Source of the DNA: CALCCV01 sp964388665
GTDB lineage: Bacteria > Bdellovibrionota > Bdellovibrionia > Bdellovibrionales > Bdellovibrionaceae
Direction: 5' to 3'
NCBI GenBank assembly: GCA_964388665.1
Contig: CAYMBJ010000016.1
Span: forward strand, 1-62,511
Length of the DNA stretch: 62,511 bases
The notes beneath the pieces are model-generated. The model searched no databases. It was not told the DNA's origin and worked only from the letters and a program-made list of their open reading frames with translations. Position 1 is the stretch's first letter, and each line of letters begins with the position of its first letter. Both the position numbers and the translations under genes were made by a program. Of this stretch, positions 44,361 to 52,759 are shown piece by piece.

Positions 44361-46661
44361 ATGTCAGTCGGCCAAGATTCACATACCAATTTGCATAAAC
44401 AACTTTCGCTTTCGTGGACTGGCCTGGCACCCTTGCCGTCAATTTGCCCTGGAGTTGATGCGGATGGAAAGATTCACTCCCTGCCGCAACTGAATTATGA
44501 AATGGCAACAAAGCAAGATGTACTTGCTTATTTTGATAATGGCTGGACAATGACAGAAGTTTTGTTTTCTTCACTAAAAAGTGAAGAGGCCTTTTTCACC
44601 CCGCCCTATCATCAGCTTCGCCATCCGCTGATTTTCTATTATGCGCATCCGGCAATTCTTTATGTAAATAAGCTCAGAGTTGCAAACCTGCTCGACAAAC
44701 CTATCAATTCTTACTTTGAATCATTGTTTGAAACGGGCGTTGATGAAATGTCCTGGGACGATATGTCCAAAAACGAAATGACCTGGCCTACTTTGCGGGA
44801 GGTCAATGATTATCGTAAGGAAGTCTATCAGATCATTCGCCGTCTCATTTTGGAGTGCCCGCTGCTTGATCCACAAAAGCAAGATTTCTCACAAACCAGT
44901 CCAGCCTGGGCACTGCTCATGGGGTTTGAGCATGAACGAATTCATCTGGAAACCTCTTCTGTGCTCATTCGCGAAACACCACTCAAATTTTTGCGACGTC
45001 CAGAGGCATGGCCCAATCTTGCAAGCCATCCGTCTTCGAGCAGTCCTATGCCCGACCTTATGCTGAAACCGGTTTCCATATCAGCGGGTGCGGTTCAGAT
45101 CGGCAAGCCTCAGGAGTTTTCCAGTTTTGGATGGGACAATGAGTATGGCCACCGCACAGTGGAAGTCGCGGCTTTCGAAGTCACTCCTAGACTCATTTCC
45201 AATCGTGAGTTTTTGGATTTTGTAAAAAGTGGCGGCTATCGCGACAGCAAATACTGGTCTGACGATGGCTGGGGATGGCGCAGTTTTCGCAATGCAAAGC
45301 ATCCCGCATTTTGGCTGCCTGATGGCCCCGTCGGCCTAAATCAGTATCGATTGCGAACTCTCTTTGAGGTGATTGATTTTCCAGAAGATTGGCCAGCGAT
45401 TGTCAATTTTCATGAAGCCAAAGCTTATTGCAACTGGAAAACCGAGAAGACTCGATCTGCGATTCCATGGCGCTTGATTTCAGAAGCAGAACACCATCGC
45501 TTGCGCGAGCCCCCGGACGCCGACACGGTCTGGAATTGCAATTTGATGTTTGGCTCAGAATCCAGCACAACAAGCTTCGCCAATCCTCAGGGATTGTATG
45601 ATGTTTTTGGCAACTGTTGGCAGTGGTGCGAAGATCAATTCAACCCCTTAGATGATTTTACCGTTCACCCCTACTACGAGGACTTCAGCAGCCCTTGTTT
45701 TGATGGAAAACACCAAATGATTATGGGCGGGTCTTTTGTTAGCACTGGCGCCGAAGCAGAGCCCTTCGCACGATTTCATTTTCGTCCGCACTTTTATCAG
45801 CATGCGGGATTCCGCATGGCTAGGCATTTGGACATCAATGCCGAAAGCAGCACGGTGGTGCTAAAGAATAGTGAGCAAACCAATTCTTCAAATTATGAAA
45901 CCAGCGAATTGCTTTCGCAGTATCTGATTCTACACTACGCAAAATCTGAGGAGACTTTTCCCTACGATTTGGACGTTAAGAGTGCCTTGGCCTTTCCGCA
46001 GCGATGTGCAAACCTTGTCTCCGAAATTACCAAGTCTCATGGAATTCCGCAACGAAGAGCTTTGGATATCGGCTGTGCCGTGGGCGGAGCCAGCTTTTGC
46101 TTGAGCAATGACTTTTTAGAAGTGATCGGCATAGACTTGAGTGAGTCCTTCATCGCCAATGCCACGGAGATGAAGGAAAAAGGTCAAATCACCTTTTACA
46201 AAAAAGACCAGGGTCAGCTGCATTCACCACTGACTGTGCTACGTCCTCATAAATCTCGCGTCGACCGGATCCAATTTAGAGTTGGAGATGCCAGCAATTT
46301 GGATTCGGGTTTAGGAAGTTTTGATGCGGTTTTGATGGCCAACTTGCTTTGTCGCCTTCCTGACCCCGAAAAGTGTTTGCAATCCATGTTTGGCGAACAT
46401 GGATTTGTCAACATCGGCGGATTGCTGGTGCTACTCTCTCCCTATTCATGGATGAGCGAACATACACCCCAGAGATTATGGTTGGGCGGCAAGACTTCAG
46501 GTACGGGGCAACGGCTAGAAAGCTCTGCAGCCATCACTGAGATTTTAAAAGATAATTTTACCTTACTTTTGAGTCAAAATGTGCCCGCTCTTATTCGCGA
46601 ACACGAAAGAAAATTTCAATACATTGTCCCTCATTTGATGGCATGGAAGCGAATTCGATGA
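44361..46661 (+). CDS. ovoA: OvoA: 5-histidylcysteine sulfoxide synthase fused to N-methyltransferase
   Basis: First and last enzyme of ovothiol A synthesis. The N-terminal DinB-like iron domain has RHPLIFYYAHPAILYVNKL and HERIHLETSSVLIRETP (H191 and H195 as iron ligands). The central formylglycine-generating-enzyme-like domain runs from about 235 to 490, with NREFLDFVKSGGYRD, NFHEAKAYCNWK and GGSFVSTGAEAEPFARFHFR. The C-terminal methyltransferase begins near 530, with ALDIGCAVGGASFCLS (D569) as SAM motif I. 766 aa is the length of full two-function OvoA, not the shorter EgtB. ATG 44361 follows AAAGGAAAGG. Twelve bases separate it from the PLP-lyase gene. Confidence 0.92.
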   Translation: MSVGQDSHTNLHKQLSLSWTGLAPLPSICPGVDADGKIHSLPQLNYEMATKQDVLAYFDNGWTMTEVLFSSLKSEEAFFTPPYHQLRHPLIFYYAHPAILYVNKLRVANLLDKPINSYFESLFETGVDEMSWDDMSKNEMTWPTLREVNDYRKEVYQIIRRLILECPLLDPQKQDFSQTSPAWALLMGFEHERIHLETSSVLIRETPLKFLRRPEAWPNLASHPSSSSPMPDLMLKPVSISAGAVQIGKPQEFSSFGWDNEYGHRTVEVAAFEVTPRLISNREFLDFVKSGGYRDSKYWSDDGWGWRSFRNAKHPAFWLPDGPVGLNQYRLRTLFEVIDFPEDWPAIVNFHEAKAYCNWKTEKTRSAIPWRLISEAEHHRLREPPDADTVWNCNLMFGSESSTTSFANPQGLYDVFGNCWQWCEDQFNPLDDFTVHPYYEDFSSPCFDGKHQMIMGGSFVSTGAEAEPFARFHFRPHFYQHAGFRMARHLDINAESSTVVLKNSEQTNSSNYETSELLSQYLILHYAKSEETFPYDLDVKSALAFPQRCANLVSEITKSHGIPQRRALDIGCAVGGASFCLSNDFLEVIGIDLSESFIANATEMKEKGQITFYKKDQGQLHSPLTVLRPHKSRVDRIQFRVGDASNLDSGLGSFDAVLMANLLCRLPDPEKCLQSMFGEHGFVNIGGLLVLLSPYSWMSEHTPQRLWLGGKTSGTGQRLESSAAITEILKDNFTLLLSQNVPALIREHERKFQYIVPHLMAWKRIR

Positions 46662-46673
46662 TAGAAAGAAGAC

Positions 46674-47831
46674 ATGGTAGAAGCTCAAGAAAATCTCCTT
46701 AGATTTAAGAGTTCTTTTTATAAATCCAGCGAGTGGACTCATTTGAACAATGCCGGTCTAGCGCCAATCTCCCTGCCCGCCCTGGAGAGCATAAAATACT
46801 GGAGCGAGCGGCTGGCACATGAGGGCTCGCATTGTACAGGTGATTACTTGGATGCGGTCGCAAAAGCTCGCGAGCATTTGGCGCACTTTTGCGGCTCCCT
46901 TCCCGAACAAATTGCGTTTTTCCAAGGCACCGCTGCGGCCGTGTCGCAAGTGGCTTTTGGCCTTGAGCTAAAAGAGGGAGATGAAGTTCTCACTTGGGAC
47001 CAAGAGTATCCGTCACTTCGCAACCCCTTTGAAGAACGCTGTCGGCGTAGCAATGCCCACCTCGTTGTCGCAAAGAGTGAGAGCGACTACAGCACTCCGC
47101 TGGAATCTCTATTAAAATTGGTGTCTCCGCGAACACGTGTCATTGCGATTTCATGGGTCCAATACCAGACGGGAGCCATAACGGATTTGGCTCAGCTTGG
47201 CGAGTTTGCCAGGAGTCGCGGGATTCTTACGGTCGTAGACATCATTCAGGGTTTGGGTTGCCAAAATTTTAATTTCAGCAGCTTAAATATCGACTTCGCT
47301 TGTGGCGGTAGTTTCAAATGGATGGTGAGTCCGGCAGGTACAGGATTTTTAGTTGGCAAAAGCGATCTGATCAAATCATTGCCTCCACTTGCAGTGGGAG
47401 CTATGACCTACCACACAGGCAACGATCCCACTCAGCTCAATACAGACAAACGAACTGACGCGAGTCGCTTTGAACCTGGATCCAAGCAAATTTTGGAAAT
47501 AATTGCTCTCGGAGCTTCGGCTCAACTGATTGCATCTGTCGGCACTTCAGTCATCGCTGAAGAGATTCGTCGTTTGGGGCACGAGTTGTCAACGAAGCTC
47601 GAAGAGATTGGCTTTCGAGTCCACCCAACACGAAACAAGGCGAAGCATTTCGTCAATTTTTCTGGACCAAACAAATCTACAACTGACAAAGCCGTTCAGA
47701 TTCTAAAGCAAAATAAAGTGAGCTTTGCCCTTCGTGGGCCCGGAATTCGCATATCCCCGCATGCATTTAACTCTGATGAGGATCTCGATAAGGTGATTCA
47801 CGCCCTAACAAAATCTAGTTTAATGGCTTGA
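46674..47831 (+). CDS. Class-V PLP-dependent enzyme, candidate ovothiol sulfoxide lyase (OvoB role)
   Basis: 385 aa aminotransferase class-V/NifS-like fold. THLNNAGLAPIS is the N-terminal substrate loop, FFQGTAAAVSQVAFGL the cofactor phosphate loop, TVVDIIQGLGCQNFNF holds the PLP Asp, and CGGSFKWMVSPAGTGFL carries the Schiff-base Lys. Ovothiol synthesis needs a PLP lyase to cleave the histidyl-cysteine sulfoxide to 5-thiohistidine; position 12 bases after ovoA makes this the obvious candidate. In other genomes such a gene is often near ovoA. ATG 46674 has AAAGAAGA ahead. A cysteine desulfurase or kynureninase-like activity is the alternative. Confidence 0.85.
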   Translation: MVEAQENLLRFKSSFYKSSEWTHLNNAGLAPISLPALESIKYWSERLAHEGSHCTGDYLDAVAKAREHLAHFCGSLPEQIAFFQGTAAAVSQVAFGLELKEGDEVLTWDQEYPSLRNPFEERCRRSNAHLVVAKSESDYSTPLESLLKLVSPRTRVIAISWVQYQTGAITDLAQLGEFARSRGILTVVDIIQGLGCQNFNFSSLNIDFACGGSFKWMVSPAGTGFLVGKSDLIKSLPPLAVGAMTYHTGNDPTQLNTDKRTDASRFEPGSKQILEIIALGASAQLIASVGTSVIAEEIRRLGHELSTKLEEIGFRVHPTRNKAKHFVNFSGPNKSTTDKAVQILKQNKVSFALRGPGIRISPHAFNSDEDLDKVIHALTKSSLMA

Positions 47832-47959
47832 AACGACCGCAACGATTAAACTCTACGCTGTTACAATTACCCATTGCGCCGCAGGTAGAAGATGATGTAT
47901 TAGCACCTATCTCGCGTCAGATTTCGGATTCATATTTACTCTTAATGAAAGGCTCGCAA

Positions 47960-48385
47960 ATGAAGGCAAAAATACTAACAGTTCCTGCAACAATATTTTT
48001 TTTGGTCGGCTCGCTCACAGCTTATGCACAGGAAACGCTTGAAAAACCCAAAAGCATTGAATGCGCGGCAGCTGATCCTGAATCGGGCACTCAGTCGTCA
48101 ATTGGCAGTGCCAAGTTCATGCTGCCTCTTGCCACTGATGATGATGGTTTAGGCGGCCCCGTGCAAACAGTCAAAGACTCCACACTTGTTGACCTTAGCT
48201 ACACCTTTCAAGTCATTGATTTAAAAAGTGATGGCGTTATGGTTGTTGGAATTGTGGAGAGCGCAAATCAATACAAGGGCGGATTTAGCAATTACCTTCG
48301 TCAACCTGCTCCTGAAGACTATTTAACAGCGACGGTGCTGATAGATGAACAGACCCAACGTCAGATCTTTTGCACCTTTCAGTAG
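47960..48385 (+). CDS. Exported protein of unknown function
   Basis: 141 aa with a clear signal peptide (KAKILTVPATIFFLVGSLTAYAQE, cut after AYA). The mature part is beta-rich, with two cysteines (ECAAA and IFCTF). No family seen. The open frame reaches back into the PLP gene, but ATG 47960 has AAAGG seven bases ahead and begins exactly at a signal peptide. It follows the ovothiol genes by 128 bases and may have its own promoter; a link to ovothiol is not shown. Confidence 0.6.
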   Translation: MKAKILTVPATIFFLVGSLTAYAQETLEKPKSIECAAADPESGTQSSIGSAKFMLPLATDDDGLGGPVQTVKDSTLVDLSYTFQVIDLKSDGVMVVGIVESANQYKGGFSNYLRQPAPEDYLTATVLIDEQTQRQIFCTFQ

Positions 48386-48407
48386 ATCGGTCCGTTGTTT
48401 TTTTTGG

Positions 48408-49601
48408 TTAAAAATTTAAACTCATGCGAACTTCGTAGTTTCTGTTTTCCACAGGATTGTTCGCAGTACCGATGTCCTCTGCGTACGTGAGCAAATCCAA
48501 ATTGAAGATCGCAAACATGGCCGATAGGCCTGCAGTCAGATACCCCTGATTCAGGCCGACTCGGTATTGGCCGCGCCACCACGAGAACATTGTCCAATCA
48601 AATTCGAATCCCAAATGAAGACCTTTTTTAAATGTCCATGCAGGATGCATGATGTTTTTAAAATCCATGGCTCCACGACCGCCAAAAATCCATAGGCTGG
48701 GGTATTCCCAGCGAGTGCCAATATCAATGACTCTGTACATCTTCTCTGGAGCCCCCACAGTCTCTTTATTGATCAACTTAAGGCTAGAGCCAAAGCCTGT
48801 TTCTAGTGCGTTTCGCATCACAATACCGAATGTCGGTTTGGTGTAGTTGAGAATCGAGAAAAAGCCATCTTCGGGGATGTAAGGGCTCCATAAAATACCC
48901 AAATCAGCATCCACAGTGTACCCCTCTTTAAGATCAGAGGACTTTACGAAGTTGGGATCTGCAGCCAACTCAATAAAATTGATGCCCTTCGAAAAATAAG
49001 CACGATTGACAAATTTTCCGGTGATCCCCCACGAAAACTCGCCAGGCAGAAAAAAATCCTCTTCAGACTCTGCAAAACCAACCGCTACGGTGGAGTCCGC
49101 ATACACTGTGGTATTTACAGTCGGACCAAAATTACGATGCATGACCGCCTCCAAAGTGGCGTCCATGGGAATGATCCCAACTCCCCAACCTGGTCGAACC
49201 CAAATTGCATTTGGCAGTGACAGTCGACCGCCATAGGCATTTCCGTAAACACTTTCAATAACTTTCACAACGGCATCCTGCTGCTCTTTTTCGGTGGTCC
49301 CAGAATTCGAGGCATCTTGAACTTCTTTAGCAAAACTCAAAAAATTATTGGCTAGGTGAAAGTCAATGTAGAGGTTCATTTCGCCCTCTTCGCGCCGAGC
49401 CATTCCTGCTGGATTGTACAATAGCGAATTGTAGTCATCAGCAATAGCCACAAAGGCGTTGCCCATAGAAAGGGCTCGCGGCGAAACATAGTGATTGTGA
49501 ATGGTGTGACTGACACCGGGCAAATTCTCCGCGAAACCAGGCCGTCCAATAAATGTGCCTGCAATGACTAATAGAACGAGTGCAAATAGCCGACCACCCA
49601 T
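48408..49601 (-). CDS. FadL/PorV-like outer-membrane protein
   Basis: 397 aa. Signal peptide (GGRLFALVLLVIAGTFIGRP, cut after GFA). After it comes SPRALSMGNAFVAIADDYNSLLYNPAGMA, the N-terminal signature of the FadL/OmpP1 and PorV-type barrels (MGGAFVAVADDxSAxxxNPAG). Aromatic-rich strands continue to the end, with a final NYEVRMSLNF. FadL relatives move long-chain fatty acids or aromatic compounds inward; PorV relatives work in type IX secretion, of which nothing else is seen here. ATG 49601 follows AAAAGGGAG. It lies 166 bases downstream of coaE on the same strand, with a small dyad CGTTTGA/TCAAACG (49689-49706) between. Confidence 0.75.
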   Translation of the reverse strand: MGGRLFALVLLVIAGTFIGRPGFAENLPGVSHTIHNHYVSPRALSMGNAFVAIADDYNSLLYNPAGMARREEGEMNLYIDFHLANNFLSFAKEVQDASNSGTTEKEQQDAVVKVIESVYGNAYGGRLSLPNAIWVRPGWGVGIIPMDATLEAVMHRNFGPTVNTTVYADSTVAVGFAESEEDFFLPGEFSWGITGKFVNRAYFSKGINFIELAADPNFVKSSDLKEGYTVDADLGILWSPYIPEDGFFSILNYTKPTFGIVMRNALETGFGSSLKLINKETVGAPEKMYRVIDIGTRWEYPSLWIFGGRGAMDFKNIMHPAWTFKKGLHLGFEFDWTMFSWWRGQYRVGLNQGYLTAGLSAMFAIFNLDLLTYAEDIGTANNPVENRNYEVRMSLNF

Positions 49602-49767
49602 GAAGACTCCCTTTTGCTGAAGCTATAGACCTCTTAAATTTGACTCAATGTGAAATGTGAAGAAGCCTACCGCTAGGGTTCCATCAGCCGTTTGAACTGT
49701 CAAACGACATATGCCTTCCCATCTTTGGACTATTTCTAGGGCGTGTCCTTATTTTGGTTCAAAAAAT

Positions 49768-50367
49768 TTAAACTTTAGTCTTGTTTTTGATTTCCATGAT
49801 GACGTTGTCCACGCGTTTCTCCAACTCCAATAAAGATCCCGAATTTTCAATGATCCAATCGGCGAGCTTTCTTTTTTCGCCCAAAGGCATCTGTGCTGAA
49901 ATTCGCGCCAGTGCCTCGGCCGGCTTAAGTGCACTGCGTTTTTGCAAGCGCTCGAGCTGGTCTGATCGCTCACACACGACGCAGATCGTGCCATCAAATT
50001 GATTCTGCATATTCTTTTCAAACAGCAAAGGAACATCATAAAAAATATTTTCTTTTCCGCCTCGCCTAAGTTCGTTCAATTTGGCTTGCACTTTCCTTTG
50101 CACGCAAGGATGAACAAGGTTCTCTAGCTGACTCAATTTGTTCCGATCGGCAAAGGCTTGAGCGGCCACCTCACTGCGATTCAATTCACCACCTGGACCA
50201 AGCACAGATTTACCAAAAATTTTAGAGACCTCGACTATGATCTCGGATTCACGCAAGCACTCATGTGCCAATTGATCCGCATCAATGCCTCCCCAGCCCT
50301 TTTGTCGCAGCAACTCTGCCACGGTGGTCTTCCCGCAGCCAATTCCCCCGCTAAGTCCAATCCACAT
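49768..50367 (-). CDS. coaE: Dephospho-CoA kinase
   Basis: Final step of CoA synthesis, ATP-dependent phosphorylation of the 3'-hydroxyl. P-loop GLSGGIGCGKTT at residues 4-15, IDADQLAHE (catalytic Asp region) at 28-36, and PLLFEKNMQNQFDGTICV near 113-130. 199 aa is typical. ATG 50367 starts MWIGLSGG directly at the first strand. The gap in front holds a long hairpin and the divergent kinase promoter. Downstream is the FadL-like gene. Confidence 0.94.
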   Translation of the reverse strand: MWIGLSGGIGCGKTTVAELLRQKGWGGIDADQLAHECLRESEIIVEVSKIFGKSVLGPGGELNRSEVAAQAFADRNKLSQLENLVHPCVQRKVQAKLNELRRGGKENIFYDVPLLFEKNMQNQFDGTICVVCERSDQLERLQKRSALKPAEALARISAQMPLGEKRKLADWIIENSGSLLELEKRVDNVIMEIKNKTKV

Positions 50368-50732
50368 GATCTTCCTCCCTGCTTGCTCTCACTCTGGCGA
50401 ATCCACGACATCGTCTAGCCTCAACTCGACAACAATTTGTTGAGTTGAGGCTAGGAGGCCCTGCTCCCGACACCTTGTCAGCAAAAAAGTCTAACAGGAG
50501 AGTTCACCAAAGGTCCAGTTCCCCAAAAAAGAATGTGCCTTTGGGCAAAAACATTGGGTCTAGGTACAGAGAATTCTTAAAGTACTGAGCCCCTTTAACC
50601 GATCTCATGGTTATTAAGGAGATCAAAAAAGTCATCGAACAAGCGCAGGGAACAATATTGCCTTTGTTCAGTTTCTTTAGGTCCACTTGATCGCTAGCTG
50701 TCTCATGGAGAGGCGGCTTTAGGAAAAACTAA
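50368..50732. other. Divergent intergenic region with a hairpin (50415-50454)
   Basis: 365 bases between coaE and the Ser/Thr kinase gene. CTAGCCTCAACTC (50415-50427) is exactly complementary to 50442-50454, a 13-bp perfect stem; the inner AACAA/TTGTT can add pairs with a three-base bulge. No T-run follows, so it is not a classical terminator; a regulatory dyad or RNA stem is possible. A 60-codon minus-strand frame (50504-50686) lacks a ribosome site and is not taken as a gene. GGAGAGGCGGC near 50706 lies well upstream of the kinase ATG. Confidence 0.6.
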
Positions 50733-52757
50733 ATGGTTGGAATTGCAGAACAGTTCGGCAAATATATAATGCTCGAGAAACTCGCTGCCGGCGGTATGGC
50801 AGAGGTGTATCTGGCGTTGTCTGCTGGAGCTGGAGGCGTTAGCAAATTTTTGGCCATCAAGCGCATCCTACCTCAATACTCAGAAAATCCTGAATTTATT
50901 GATATGTTCAAGGAGGAAGCCAAAATAGCTGTGAATCTCAATCACAGCAATGTGGTTTCGATTTATGATTTTGGTATCGAAAAAAATCAATTCTTTTTGG
51001 TTATGGAATATGTTGAAGGGAAAAACCTTCGCCAAGTCGTTAATGAACTCAAAAAGAACAGTGTTCACCTCTCAATTGAACACGCCGTCTACATCGCTAA
51101 AGAAGTGGCCAGTGGCTTGGACCATGCCCACCGCTGCATCGATGGTTCCTCGGGTCGTCCTCTAAACATCACTCACCGAGATATGAGCCCACAAAACGTA
51201 ATGGTTAGCTTTGAGGGTGAAGTCAAAGTGATCGACTTTGGAATAGCCAAGGCCGAAACACAAATGGATTCCACTCGTGCCGGCACTCTCAAGGGAAAAT
51301 TTGGCTATATGAGCCCAGAGCAGGCAGACGGACAATCAATCGACCTGAGAACTGATATCTTTTCGCTGGGAATTGTCTTGTGGGAGCTGCTCGCCAATGA
51401 TCGTCTCTTTGCTGCGCAAAATGAGGCGGCCATATTACGAAAAATCCGTGAATGTCATATACCATCTATCCGGAAAATAAATCCATCGGTCTCGCCAGAG
51501 CTCGAACGAATCATCAACAAGGCTTTGGCGCGAGATAAGAGTCTGCGCTATCAAACTGCCGCAGCCATGCAGCGAGACCTCAATCGCTATTTGAACACCG
51601 AGTTTCCTGAATTCTCGTCCCAAGACTTTTCTGTTTTCACCAAAAATCTTTTCGCGCAACACTATACTGAAATTAAGAAGCGATTGGTTGAGTACGCCCG
51701 TATCAAAGCCGAAATGGGCGAACCAACACAGGTCACCAAAACTCTTACCAAAACCAACAACTCAAAAAGTGGTTCCTCAGTACCTACAGAAAGCACGAAG
51801 ACACAGGAAAGGGCTCCCACCAAAACTTCGTCGCGCGCAAATGGTGGAAAGAAAGTGGATCTGGAGGCATTTCGCAAAGATGTGCCTATACCTCAGACCG
51901 AGAGTCATAATCAGGCTCAATTCCCAGAGCCACCCCCGCTTAAGACTAAAGACAAAACTACAGCGGGCACGATGGCCACGCGCACATCGACGCTCCTCAC
52001 TGGCTCCTCCAGATCAATCAATTCAAAAACTCGCCACACTAGCACGCGAGGAGCATCACGTGGAGCAACAAAACGCAGAAGCAGTAGTAATTTTCGAGAT
52101 GAACCTGATGACCTGGGAACTTGGATACTGCGAGCCCTTATCATTGCATGCATTGTGGGGGGCGGTTATTTATATTTGAACAAAAACAACAAGCTCGAAG
52201 CACCTACCGCCAATTCGGGAAATCAGAATTATCCAAGTCGAGGTTCCAAAGATCAGTCCAGTCGAGTTGAATACATTACTGTGATTGACTCGACTCCTCC
52301 TGGTGCAAAAATATTTATGGATGGCAAGGACACCGGCAAATACACTCCTCATCGAACCATGCTTGAAGGTCACCGTGAATTTCACCTCGCGTTAAAAAGG
52401 GACGGCTATATCACTTATGAATCGACAATGAAGCTGGTCGAAAATGCAACAACCGTTCGCGCGACTTTGATGCCGCTGCCAAAATCAGCCTACATCTCTG
52501 TAAGCGTTGTCAATGGCGGCGCCAAACCTGTTCTTGAAGTCAATGGACAACGTCTCAGTGAAACTCCCCCAATTAAAAACTTTGCGATTCCAGCCAACAC
52601 CAGAGTCAAAATCCGGGCCTACAATCCCTTTACAAAAACCTCTGCTGAACGATATATATATCTAAAGGCCAACCAGAAGACCAATGTTGAGCTTGTGCTC
52701 AATCAGTCAGGCCGTAAACCTTCTGCCGCCACAAAAGGAAAAAAGAAGAAAAAATAA
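50733..52757 (+). CDS. Ser/Thr protein kinase with transmembrane helix and PEGA domain
   Basis: Hanks-type kinase of the inner membrane, 674 aa. Kinase domain 9-290: LAAGGMAEVYLA loop, K43 in AIKRIL, HRDMSPQN with D150, DFGIAKAE with D168, and KGKFGYMSPEQ. After a 150-residue Ser/Thr/Arg-rich linker there is one helix (LRALIIACIVGGGYLYL, about 470-486), then an extracytoplasmic PEGA domain (STPPGAKIFMDGKDTGKYTP) and a basic C-terminus. Such kinases are frequent in Myxococcota and Bdellovibrionota. Three bases separate it from the acyl-CoA synthetase gene, implying common expression. ATG 50733; ribosome site weak. Targets unknown. Confidence 0.9.
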   Translation: MVGIAEQFGKYIMLEKLAAGGMAEVYLALSAGAGGVSKFLAIKRILPQYSENPEFIDMFKEEAKIAVNLNHSNVVSIYDFGIEKNQFFLVMEYVEGKNLRQVVNELKKNSVHLSIEHAVYIAKEVASGLDHAHRCIDGSSGRPLNITHRDMSPQNVMVSFEGEVKVIDFGIAKAETQMDSTRAGTLKGKFGYMSPEQADGQSIDLRTDIFSLGIVLWELLANDRLFAAQNEAAILRKIRECHIPSIRKINPSVSPELERIINKALARDKSLRYQTAAAMQRDLNRYLNTEFPEFSSQDFSVFTKNLFAQHYTEIKKRLVEYARIKAEMGEPTQVTKTLTKTNNSKSGSSVPTESTKTQERAPTKTSSRANGGKKVDLEAFRKDVPIPQTESHNQAQFPEPPPLKTKDKTTAGTMATRTSTLLTGSSRSINSKTRHTSTRGASRGATKRRSSSNFRDEPDDLGTWILRALIIACIVGGGYLYLNKNNKLEAPTANSGNQNYPSRGSKDQSSRVEYITVIDSTPPGAKIFMDGKDTGKYTPHRTMLEGHREFHLALKRDGYITYESTMKLVENATTVRATLMPLPKSAYISVSVVNGGAKPVLEVNGQRLSETPPIKNFAIPANTRVKIRAYNPFTKTSAERYIYLKANQKTNVELVLNQSGRKPSAATKGKKKKK

Positions 52758-52759
52758 CT

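Noticed and set aside
48408..49601. Type IX secretion inferred from a PorV-like barrel
   Set aside because: The N-terminal signature is shared with FadL, and no other type IX gene is seen.
50415..50454. Hairpin as an intrinsic terminator
   Set aside because: No T-run follows on either strand and no gene ends there.
50504..50686. 60-codon minus-strand frame in the coaE-kinase gap
   Set aside because: GTG start without a ribosome site and no recognisable features beyond a short hydrophobic stretch.
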